Assembly: GCA_017395885.1 (NCBI GenBank)
Contig: JAFQNM010000048.1
Location: 1-8,115 of the forward strand
DNA: 8,115 bases
Direction of reading: 5' to 3'
DNA from: Clostridia bacterium
GTDB lineage: Bacteria > Bacillota > Clostridia > Oscillospirales > CAG-272
Shown here: piece after piece, positions 1 to 5,501 of the stretch
How positions within the stretch are numbered: position 1 is the first letter of the stretch
How the letters are laid out: every line of letters starts with the position of its first letter
Position numbers and translations under genes: made by a program
Notes under the pieces: generated by a model
Told to the model about the DNA's origin: nothing
What the model saw: only the letters and a program-made list of their open reading frames with translations
The model's database searches: none

Positions 1-31
1 AATAATACGAATGTGAGGAATAAATAATAAC

Positions 32-57
32 AACCACCGGTTCAACCGGTGGTTTTT
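32..57. terminator. Rho-independent terminator at left edge
   Basis: A perfect 9-bp stem (32-40 with 46-54) closes a 5-nt loop, and a run of five T follows on the plus strand (53-57). On the plus strand it would end a gene lying left of the window. On the minus strand the stem starts 5 bases after the lipoprotein stop codon and is followed by a less regular T-rich stretch, so it probably serves both convergent genes. Confidence 0.85.
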
Positions 58-59
58 AT

Positions 60-530
60 TTAAGGCTTGCATACCTTGCAGGGAGTATATCCGCGGGCCA
101 CAGCATCTGACAGAGCTATCGCTATCTTGCTTTTGGTAAGATGGCGACACCCCTCTCTGTGATACTTTGATCCGGAATCTGTTATATAAACAGTTCCACC
201 ACCGTCACCATCTGTTTCAGGACTGTCTGTAGTTATGTGCACCTGAGTATCATCTCTGCCTGCGGTTTCGGTCTGAGTATCCTCCTCAGTTACAGGCTCG
301 ATATCAGCCTCAGTTACGGGAGTTGTTGCTGCATCCGTTACGGGAGCAGGCTCGGTTTCAGCCTCAGCAGTGCTCTCATCTGTGCTATCTGCATTTGATT
401 TATCAAGAAAAGCAAACTTATCATCAGTAGATCCGTTCGTATCATCAGCTACTCCCACCGAGCTCTCACCACAGCCCACAAGAGAGAAAACAAGAACAAA
501 CGCCAAAAGCAATGTCAGAACCTTTTTCAT
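60..530 (-). CDS. Small lipoprotein with C-terminal Ada-like Cys/His (putative zinc-binding) domain
   Basis: The product is 156 residues. It opens with a lipoprotein signal peptide (KK, a hydrophobic run at about 5-18, lipobox LVGC with the lipidated Cys at 20), so it should be anchored to the outer face of the membrane. Residues 21-112 are a low-complexity acidic Thr/Glu/Asp-rich spacer. Residues 114-156 form a compact domain of the pattern YH-x3-C-x-H-L ... A-x3-GY-x-PC-x2-C-x-P, with Cys128, Cys151, Cys154 and His124 or His130 as likely metal ligands. This resembles the Ada-type metal-binding module that bacteria attach to secreted nucleases and other surface proteins. I chose the start at 530 rather than the longer frame reaching 656 because it gives a proper signal peptide, an AGGAAAG ribosome site just upstream and a strong promoter at 564-592. 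The 43 extra upstream residues would overlap that promoter. The domain assignment is from pattern memory, and the function is unknown: no enzymatic domain is attached. Confidence 0.85.
   Translation of the reverse strand: MKKVLTLLLAFVLVFSLVGCGESSVGVADDTNGSTDDKFAFLDKSNADSTDESTAEAETEPAPVTDAATTPVTEADIEPVTEEDTQTETAGRDDTQVHITTDSPETDGDGGGTVYITDSGSKYHREGCRHLTKSKIAIALSDAVARGYTPCKVCKP
273..344 (-). repeat. Three tandem 8-residue Pro-Val-Thr-acidic repeats in the lipoprotein linker
   Basis: Residues 63-86 of the lipoprotein read as three consecutive octads, each beginning Pro-Val-Thr followed by Asp or Glu (Pro at 63, 71 and 79). The DNA copies share a TTACGGG/TTACAGG core on the plus strand but are not identical, so the repeat is old or kept at the protein level. 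Such linkers usually act as extended, wall-spanning spacers. Confidence 0.6.
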
Positions 531-563
531 AACATATTCTTTCCTTTCATCATACATATGCCT

Positions 564-592
564 ATTATACAAAAATAACGTACCTCCGTCAA
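564..592 (-). promoter_or_regulatory. Sigma-A-type promoter of the lipoprotein gene
   Basis: On the minus strand a TTGACG -35 box (587-592) and a perfect TATAAT -10 box (564-569) are separated by exactly 17 bases. Transcription would start near 557, giving a leader of about 27 bases that contains the AGGAAAG ribosome site before the ATG at 530. Upstream of the -35 box (603-640) the minus strand carries several A-tracts of 4 to 8 bases that could act as an UP-like element. Confidence 0.8.
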
Positions 593-672
593 TACGGTGT
601 CGTTTTTTTTGCACTATTTTAGATTTTTTGCTTTTACTTTTGCTATTTGAGGGCATAATAACCCTGTATCAT

Positions 673-695
673 CCGTATGTCTGCCGATCATACGG
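673..695. promoter_or_regulatory. Inverted repeat in the leader of the sugar-binding protein gene
   Basis: A perfect 7-bp inverted repeat, CCGTATG (673-679) and CATACGG (689-695), surrounds a 9-nt loop. It is followed by CTTTT and, 11 bases later, by the AAAGGA ribosome site of the binding-protein gene. It could be an operator for a sugar-responsive regulator encoded elsewhere, or an mRNA hairpin in the 5' leader. I could not place a convincing plus-strand promoter in 593-724: the best -10-like box is CATAAT at 654-659, without a good -35. I saw no match to a catabolite-responsive element. Confidence 0.4.
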
Positions 696-724
696 CTTTT
701 CTACAGAAAGGAATATTTATCTAT

Positions 725-1957
725 ATGAAAAAATACATTGCTCTGCTGCTCATTACCGCAACGGTCCTCAGTTCCTTTACCGGCTGCTCCCGTCAGGAAG
801 AGGGTGGGAACAAGGGAGCAGAAAAATTCACCCTGACCGTCTGGGGTCCCCAGGAGGATCAGGCCAACAGCGAAAGCTGGCTACCTCTTATGTGCGAGAC
901 CTTTAACGATGCTCACCCCGAATGGGATATTACCTTTAAATACGGCGTTTGCTCCGAGGGAGACGCGGGAAAGAATATCTCTGCCGACCCTTCGGGAAGT
1001 GCTGACGTTTACTTCTTTGCAAACGACCAGTTGGGAATGCTTCTTCAGGCAAATGCAATATCCCGCCTCGGAGGAAGCACCCTTGAGGAGATAAAAAGCT
1101 CAAACTCGGAAAGCTTAGTGGCCTCCGTTACCGCCGCCGACGGCGGAGTTTACGGAGTTCCCTTCTCCGGAAACACCTGGTTTATGTTCTACAACAAAAG
1201 CATCTTCTCTGAGGAGGACGTAAAAAGCCTTGACAGGATGCTTGAAAAGGGCAAGGTTGCCTTTCCTCTTACCAACTCCTGGTATATGGGAGCGTTCTAT
1301 CTTGCCAATGGCTGTACTCTTTTCGGTGAAAGCGGAACAGATGCAGAGGCAGGCGTTGATTTCGGCGGCAAGAAGGGCGTTGAAACAACAGAATATCTGG
1401 TAGACCTTGCGGCCAACAAAAACTTTATCAACGATGCCGAGGGAGCAGGTCTCAGCGGCATTATTGACGGCACCGTAGGTGCAATGTTTTCGGGAAGCTG
1501 GGATGCCCAAAAGATAGAGGAGGCTCTCGGAGATGATTTCGGAGCAGCACCGCTGCCCGTTGCAGCCATTGGCGGCAGTGAAAAGCAGCTTCTCTCCTTT
1601 GCCGGCTCAAAGGCAATAGGCGTTAACCCTGCCTGCGACCACCCCGAGGCGGCAGTTGCTCTTGCCTCCTTCCTCGGAAGCCTTGAGGCACAGCGCTCTC
1701 ACTATGAAATGAGAAGCATCATTCCTTCCAACGAAAAGCTCCTTGCCGAGGACAGGCTGAAGGAGGATGCTACCGCTCAGGCACAGGCAGAGACCATCAA
1801 CAGAACCTCCTTTCTCCAGCCCTCCATTCCCGAGATGAGCGCATACTGGGTTCCTGTTGAAAACATGGGCAAGGCCATTGTGAACAAGGACGTTACCCAT
1901 GCAAATGCAAAGGAAAAAACAGAGGCGCTGAACGACTCACTGAAGGCAACGCTTTAA
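725..1957 (+). CDS. malE: Extracellular sugar-binding lipoprotein, maltose/maltodextrin type (MalE/MdxE-like)
   Basis: This 410-residue product is the solute receptor of the ABC importer encoded downstream. A signal peptide (MKK, hydrophobic 4-17) ends in a lipobox FTGC with Cys21, so it is membrane-anchored outside the cell. The mature protein begins with a short Gly/Glu-rich tether, then the KFTLTVWGP-type first strand of family-1 binding proteins. Family landmarks follow: YGVPFSGNTWFMFYNKS (about 143-159), where MalE proteins contact sugar and the hinge, the AMFSGSWDA segment, PLP followed by a Gly-rich turn, and YWVPVENMGKAI near the C-terminus. I chose the ATG at 725 over the longer frame from 677 because it starts a clean signal peptide and has AAAGGA at 707-712, although the 12-base spacing is slightly long. 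It is first in a co-directional operon with malF and malG. The family is clear. The exact ligand (maltose, maltodextrin or another oligosaccharide) is inferred and not proven by sequence. Confidence 0.9.
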   Translation: MKKYIALLLITATVLSSFTGCSRQEEGGNKGAEKFTLTVWGPQEDQANSESWLPLMCETFNDAHPEWDITFKYGVCSEGDAGKNISADPSGSADVYFFANDQLGMLLQANAISRLGGSTLEEIKSSNSESLVASVTAADGGVYGVPFSGNTWFMFYNKSIFSEEDVKSLDRMLEKGKVAFPLTNSWYMGAFYLANGCTLFGESGTDAEAGVDFGGKKGVETTEYLVDLAANKNFINDAEGAGLSGIIDGTVGAMFSGSWDAQKIEEALGDDFGAAPLPVAAIGGSEKQLLSFAGSKAIGVNPACDHPEAAVALASFLGSLEAQRSHYEMRSIIPSNEKLLAEDRLKEDATAQAQAETINRTSFLQPSIPEMSAYWVPVENMGKAIVNKDVTHANAKEKTEALNDSLKATL

Positions 1958-1960
1958 CCC

Positions 1961-2007
1961 ATAGGAGCTGTCCGACCTATCCGACGGCAGCTCCTATACA
2001 TTTTATT
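1961..2007 (+). terminator. Intercistronic stem-loop with weak T-tract between malE and malF
   Basis: Three bases after the malE stop, a perfect 10-bp stem (1961-1970 with 1988-1997) can extend inward by three further GC pairs across a one-base bulge (1972-1974 with 1985-1987). The following tract is ACATTTTATT, a poor U-run. It probably acts as a partial terminator or an mRNA 3'-end stabiliser that keeps binding-protein levels above permease levels, a common arrangement in importer operons. Confidence 0.6.
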
Positions 2008-2022
2008 CCATTTTTCATTTTC

Positions 2023-2041
2023 ATAAAGGCTCTGCCTTTAT
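2023..2041 (+). promoter_or_regulatory. Short hairpin just upstream of the malF ribosome site
   Basis: ATAAAGGC (2023-2030) and GCCTTTAT (2034-2041) are perfect reverse complements around a 3-nt loop. The hairpin ends 4 bases before the GGAG (2046-2049) that serves the malF ATG at 2056. It might protect the 5' end of a processed malFG message or tune translation. No promoter is evident between it and malE. Confidence 0.35.
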
Positions 2042-2055
2042 TCGCGGAGATAACG

Positions 2056-3453
2056 ATGCTAAACGAAAAAACACGCCTCCCCGGCGGCAAAATGCTCGGG
2101 ACGGGAGAGAGCCGGATGATGCTGCTTCAGGCGTTCAGCCGCGGCGGCCCCGTTATATGGGCCTCAGCTCTCCTTATGGGGCTGGGAAACCTTGTTTCCG
2201 GCCAGATCTTAAAGGGCTCTCTTTTTCTCATCATTGAGACAGCATTTCTCATTTTCTTCTTTATGAAGGACGGCGGACTTGCAAGGATAGCGGCGCTTCC
2301 CTCTCTCGGGGACCGTGCTCAGGGTGAGGTTTGGAACGAGGAAAAGGGTATATTTGAATATATTGAGGGTGACCGCTCACAGCTTATTCTGCTTTACGGC
2401 ATTGCCGCAGTATTTGTTTGCGTGCTTTTTGTTTTCATTTGGCGAGCCTCTGTTATCTCGGGAGCAGAGGCCCTTTCCGCCCGCCGTGCCGGAGGCTCTC
2501 CCTCCAGCTTCTCCGATGATATCAGGGAGCTTTTTGACAATAGGATCCACCGCCTCCTTATGTTCCTGCCCTCAGCCTTTCTCCTTGTTTTCACCGTGCT
2601 CCCTCTCGTTTATATGATGAGCATGGCCTTTACCGATTTCTCTCGCGAGGGAGACAGGCTGGTGCTTTTTGATTGGGTGGGCCTGCGTAATTTCACATCT
2701 GTTTTCAATGCAAGCTCCATTGTGGGCAAGCAATTCTGGCAGGTTCTTTTATGGACGCTGGTGTGGGCATTCTTTGCCACCTTTCTCAATTTCATTTTCG
2801 GAACCCTGCTTGCAATGATGATAAACCGTCCCTCCATCCGTCTCAAGGGGCTTTGGCGTACTGTTCTGGCCACCACCATCGCAGTTCCTCAATTCGTTTC
2901 CCTTATGGTGATAAGGTCTATGCTACAGCCTCAGGGTATCATCAACAGGCTGCTGCAAAACGGAGCTCTTATCGCATCCCCTCTCCCCTTTCTCACAGAT
3001 ACTGCCTTTGCCAGAGCTCTCGTTATCATTGTCAACCTCTGGATAGGTATTCCCTATACCATTCTTCAGGTAACGGGTGTGCTGAACAATATTCCAAAGG
3101 AGCAGTACGATGCCACCAAGGTGGACGGCTGCAACGCCTTTCAGACCTTTATGAACGTGACAGTGCCCTATATGATGTTCGTTCTGACACCTTATCTTAT
3201 AACCCAGTTCACAGGAAACATTAACAATTTCAACGTGATCTATCTTCTGACACGTGGCGAACCCATTACAGTAGGCAATTCTGCAGGTGATACCGACCTG
3301 CTCATAACGTGGCTATATAAGCTTTCAGTTGACCAGCAAAAATACAATCTTGCGGCCGTTATCGGAATACTGACTTTTATCGTGCTTTCTGCGGTTGCGC
3401 TGATCACCTATAATAACTCAAGATCATACAAAAACGAGGAGGGCTTCAAATGA
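2056..3453 (+). CDS. malF: ABC sugar importer permease, MalF family
   Basis: This 465-residue polytopic membrane protein forms one half of the importer pore. Hydrophobic segments are visible at about 33-50, 54-70, 111-129, 170-189, 227-255, 270-288, 320-342, 371-387 and 434-451. A large N-terminal part, including an extracytoplasmic stretch at about 71-110, precedes the permease core, as in Firmicute MalF/MdxF/GanP proteins. The EAA loop that docks on the ATPase is at about 350-372 (EQYDATKVDGC ... VPYM), with the invariant Gly358. The C-terminal motif NNFNVIYLLTRGEP followed by DTDLLITWLYKLS (about 390-424) is diagnostic of MalF. GGAG at 2046-2049, 6 bases before the ATG, supports the start. 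It lies 98 bp after malE across two hairpins, and its stop overlaps the malG start as ATGA. Confidence 0.92.
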   Translation: MLNEKTRLPGGKMLGTGESRMMLLQAFSRGGPVIWASALLMGLGNLVSGQILKGSLFLIIETAFLIFFFMKDGGLARIAALPSLGDRAQGEVWNEEKGIFEYIEGDRSQLILLYGIAAVFVCVLFVFIWRASVISGAEALSARRAGGSPSSFSDDIRELFDNRIHRLLMFLPSAFLLVFTVLPLVYMMSMAFTDFSREGDRLVLFDWVGLRNFTSVFNASSIVGKQFWQVLLWTLVWAFFATFLNFIFGTLLAMMINRPSIRLKGLWRTVLATTIAVPQFVSLMVIRSMLQPQGIINRLLQNGALIASPLPFLTDTAFARALVIIVNLWIGIPYTILQVTGVLNNIPKEQYDATKVDGCNAFQTFMNVTVPYMMFVLTPYLITQFTGNINNFNVIYLLTRGEPITVGNSAGDTDLLITWLYKLSVDQQKYNLAAVIGILTFIVLSAVALITYNNSRSYKNEEGFK

Positions 3454-4298
3454 AAAGGCGCCGTATCGCCGTGGACACAGTTATTTATATCTTTCTCACC
3501 CTTCTCTGCATATTGTGGCTCCTGCCCTTTTTCTGGCTGATAATGCAAAGCTTCCGCTCAGAGCCCGGCCAGTTTATAGAGACGTTTTTGCCCAAAAGCT
3601 ACACTCTTGACAACTACGTTCGTCTCTTTACGGAAACAAACGTTATAAATTTTTCAAGAATGTTTTTGAATACTCTTGTTATCGCAGTTTGCACCTGCAT
3701 TATCAGCACCTTTTTCGTGCTTTCCGTCTCCTTTTGCACCAGCCGGCTGAAATTCCCTTTCCGCCGCCCATATATGAACACGGCACTTGTGCTGAATCTG
3801 TTTCCCGGATTTATGTCTATGATAGCCGTTTACTTCATACTGAAGGCTCTGGGACTCACGGAGGGTGATATGATCCCTCTGGCGCTTATTATCGTTTTTT
3901 CGGCAGGCTCGGGAACGCAGTTCTACGTTATGAAGGGATATATGGACACCATTCCACGTGCGCTCGACGAGGCGGCCGCCATTGACGGCTGCACTAAATG
4001 GCAGATATTTACAAGGATCACCCTGCCCCTTTGCAAGCCAATGATAGTTTACCAGGTGGTCACCTCCTTTATGGCCCCCTTTGTGGACTTTATTTTTGCA
4101 AGGATCATCGTCCGTGCAGAGGCCAAATACTATACCGTCTCCATCGGACTCTGGAGTATGCTTGAGAGGGAGTACGTTTGGGACTGGTATACACGCTTCT
4201 GCGACGGTGCGGTTCTGGTTTCCGTGCCGGTTGCGGTCCTCTTTATCGTAACTCAAAAGTATTACAGAGAAGCCATGTCCGGCTCGGTGAAGGGATAA
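3450..4298 (+). CDS. malG: ABC sugar importer permease, MalG family
   Basis: This 282-residue inner-membrane subunit pairs with MalF to form the translocation path. Six hydrophobic segments are visible at about 11-33, 70-95, 109-131, 141-160, 198-218 and 253-268. The EAA loop is textbook: LDEAAAIDGCTKWQIF ... LP at about 172-193, with Gly180. The length matches the usual 275-300 residues. The start codon overlaps the malF stop (ATGA at 3450-3453), and a very strong GAGGAGGG ribosome site sits inside the malF end (3436-3443), so translation is coupled. No MalK/MsmX ATPase follows, so the EAA loops must engage an ATPase encoded elsewhere. In other Firmicutes a shared MsmX-type ATPase does this. 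Confidence 0.92.
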   Translation: MKRRRIAVDTVIYIFLTLLCILWLLPFFWLIMQSFRSEPGQFIETFLPKSYTLDNYVRLFTETNVINFSRMFLNTLVIAVCTCIISTFFVLSVSFCTSRLKFPFRRPYMNTALVLNLFPGFMSMIAVYFILKALGLTEGDMIPLALIIVFSAGSGTQFYVMKGYMDTIPRALDEAAAIDGCTKWQIFTRITLPLCKPMIVYQVVTSFMAPFVDFIFARIIVRAEAKYYTVSIGLWSMLEREYVWDWYTRFCDGAVLVSVPVAVLFIVTQKYYREAMSGSVKG

Positions 4299-4305
4299 AA
4301 TAAGT

Positions 4306-5040
4306 ATGAACAGAACCATTCGTGAAAGGAAAAGCCTTGGCAAAGGCTTTTCTCTCATATCAGGCTACGCTCTTTCTCTTGCAGGACTTTTCGGCATGGG
4401 CATAGGAGCAAGGATCAAAGACCTGAGCATTGACAAAGAAATGGTCTTTGCAACGGCGGCCATTGGAATGAGGGCAGCCTCGGCCATTGCCATACCGATT
4501 TTTGCAAGCCTCATCTGCAGAGAATTTGAAAACAAAAAAATCAAAGGCAAGCTACTGCTTGCCTTACTTTTTATCGCCCTCGTCTGCGAGCTCCCCTATG
4601 ATATGCTGAACAGCGGTATGCCCTTTGATGCCAAAGGGTCAAACCCCGTTTTCGGAGTTCTCCTTTCTTTGATAATTCTTTGGTCAACTGACAGATACAA
4701 GAGTAGTTATGCAAAAGGAAAGCTCATATGCATATGTACCTCTGCAGCTGCTCTTTTCTGGGCGGCAACCCTTCGGATATGCGGCGGCTGGGCCTTCGTG
4801 CTTCTGACAGCGGCATCATCCCTCTTAAAAAACAACAGCCTGCTGCTACCCCTTTCATATGCTGCCATACTTTCAGCAGGCTCCCTTATCTCCCCTTATT
4901 ATATCCTTGCCCCTATAGGCGCCTTGGCCGCAGCAGGACATCATACCTGCGATACAAGTAAAGGTCTCCTGCAAAAGAGCCTGCCCACGTACCCTGCTAT
5001 GCTGATCATTATTGCTGTTTTTTTCTCGTTTTTTAAATAA
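4306..5040 (+). CDS. Polytopic membrane protein resembling the TraX family, last gene of the importer operon
   Basis: This 244-residue, very hydrophobic protein has about six to eight membrane segments (about 15-34, 47-70, 82-97, 112-126, 138-155, 160-174, 178-210, 230-243). The pattern MR ... AIPIFASLI at 55-70, the charged REFENKKIKGKLL turn, ALVCELPYDML at 91-101, NPVFGVLLSLIIL at 113-125 and a C-terminal YPAMLII resemble the core of TraX-type proteins, named after the F-plasmid pilin N-acetylase. In Firmicute chromosomes these are membrane proteins of unproven role. The Asp-His pair of the first segment and the C-terminal His that I recall from the family are not seen here (Met232 sits at the latter position), so activity may be altered or lost. 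The start is 7 bp after malG, with GAAGGGA 11 bases upstream, so it is probably co-transcribed with the importer. The hairpin at 4329-4352 inside its first codons may reduce expression. Identification is tentative. Confidence 0.6.
   Translation: MNRTIRERKSLGKGFSLISGYALSLAGLFGMGIGARIKDLSIDKEMVFATAAIGMRAASAIAIPIFASLICREFENKKIKGKLLLALLFIALVCELPYDMLNSGMPFDAKGSNPVFGVLLSLIILWSTDRYKSSYAKGKLICICTSAAALFWAATLRICGGWAFVLLTAASSLLKNNSLLLPLSYAAILSAGSLISPYYILAPIGALAAAGHHTCDTSKGLLQKSLPTYPAMLIIIAVFFSFFK
4329..4352 (+). terminator. Terminator-like hairpin within the first codons of the TraX-like gene
   Basis: A perfect 10-bp stem (4329-4338 with 4343-4352) closes a 4-nt loop. The right arm ends in TTTTC, followed by TCTC. 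It lies 30 bases after the malG stop and 23 bases after the ATG of the next gene. It could end most importer transcripts, or be a fold that controls translation of the next gene. The T-run is interrupted, so termination would be partial at best, and it could also be a coding accident. Confidence 0.4.
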
Positions 5041-5054
5041 ATTTCAAATTGCTA

Positions 5055-5083
5055 TTGACATTTTGTACCGCCTATTGTATTAT
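5055..5083 (+). promoter_or_regulatory. Sigma-A-type promoter of the GntR-ABC operon
   Basis: A perfect TTGACA -35 box (5055-5060) is followed after exactly 17 bases by TATTAT (5078-5083), one mismatch from consensus. The predicted start near 5090 gives a leader of about 28 bases with the AAAGGAG ribosome site at 5105-5111. The promoter begins 15 bp after the preceding gene ends and no terminator is evident between them, so readthrough from the sugar operon is possible. Confidence 0.85.
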
Positions 5084-5103
5084 TGTATTAGTACAGTAAT
5101 ACA
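5075..5103. promoter_or_regulatory. Probable operator: tandem and inverted repeats over the -10 box and start site
   Basis: Two exact, abutting copies of TTGTATTA occupy 5075-5082 and 5083-5090, the first covering the -10 box. An inverted partner TAATACA at 5097-5103 makes a 7-bp-arm palindrome with the second copy (TGTATTA at 5084-5090, 6-base spacer). In addition, TGTAC at 5064-5068 in the promoter spacer is mirrored by GTACA at 5091-5095. A dimeric GntR-family regulator binding here would block RNA polymerase, which fits self-repression by the first gene of the operon. Confidence 0.65.
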
Positions 5104-5117
5104 GAAAGGAGTATTTA

Positions 5118-5501
5118 ATGGAAATAAGATTCGAATCGGGTAAGCCTATCTTTTTGCAGATAGAAGAGCATTTGCGAAATTACATCGCATCCGGTCGCTT
5201 CAAGCCGGATGAAAAGCTACCCGGTGTTCGCGAGCTTGCGCTGCAGGCAAACGTTAACCCCAACACCATGCAAAAGGCCCTGACAAATCTTGAGGCCGAA
5301 GGCCTTATTATCACCAGAGGCACCAGCGGAAAGTTCGTTTGCGGTGATTCTCAGATTATTGAAAACGCAAAAAAGCGTATCATTGAGGATCTTGCCGCCG
5401 AATTCAGAGAAAAATGTCACCTTATCGGGGTCAGCCCTCACGATGTGGCCATGCTTCTCTCAAATGATCATAATACAGAAAGCGAGGATACAAATGAGTA
5501 A
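5118..5501 (+). CDS. GntR-family transcriptional regulator, YtrA subfamily
   Basis: The product is 127 residues, the short length typical of YtrA-type regulators, which have a DNA-binding domain and a small helical dimerisation tail instead of a large ligand domain. The winged helix is clear: PIFLQIEEHLRNYIASG (about 10-26), then LPGVRELALQANVNPNTMQKALTNLEAEGLI (about 34-64) and the wing around RGTSGKFV (67-74). Residues 75-115 form the short C-terminal helices, and the last dozen are acidic and polar. AAAGGAG 6 bases before the ATG supports the start. The end overlaps the next gene by 8 bp, so regulator and ATPase are translated together. Family members of this kind usually repress their own ABC transporter operon, and the repeats at 5075-5103 fit that. 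The inducing signal cannot be read from the sequence. Confidence 0.92.
   Translation: MEIRFESGKPIFLQIEEHLRNYIASGRFKPDEKLPGVRELALQANVNPNTMQKALTNLEAEGLIITRGTSGKFVCGDSQIIENAKKRIIEDLAAEFREKCHLIGVSPHDVAMLLSNDHNTESEDTNE

Noticed and set aside
1..27. Possible tail of a plus-strand gene ending in TAA at 25-27, just before the terminator at 32-57
   Set aside because: The eight codons available have no recognisable content, and a stop occurs by chance in every frame of such AT-rich DNA. The terminator makes an upstream plus-strand gene likely, but its end cannot be fixed.
531..656. N-terminal extension of the lipoprotein frame to an upstream ATG at 656
   Set aside because: The extension would bury the signal peptide behind 42 residues, overlaps the promoter at 564-592 and lacks support; the ATG at 530 has a ribosome site and a standard lipoprotein start.
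1134..1146. GC-rich inverted repeat CCGCCG-A-CGGCGG in malE
   Set aside because: The single-base centre cannot form a normal hairpin loop, and the codons simply encode an Ala-Asp-Gly-Gly stretch typical of the protein.
4621..4638. 7-bp inverted repeat CCCTTTG/CAAAGGG in the TraX-like gene
   Set aside because: It is inside coding sequence with no T-tract and no ribosome site nearby; chance pairing is the simplest explanation.
5041..5054. Possible terminator between the TraX-like gene and the GntR operon
   Set aside because: T-runs are present at the end of the gene, but I found no GC-rich stem before them, so no terminator is called.
5290..5493. Upstream extension of the ATPase reading frame inside the regulator gene
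   Set aside because: It is a shadow of the GntR gene and carries no domain sequence. The ATG at 5494 has its own ribosome site and begins directly with the first strand of the ABC domain.
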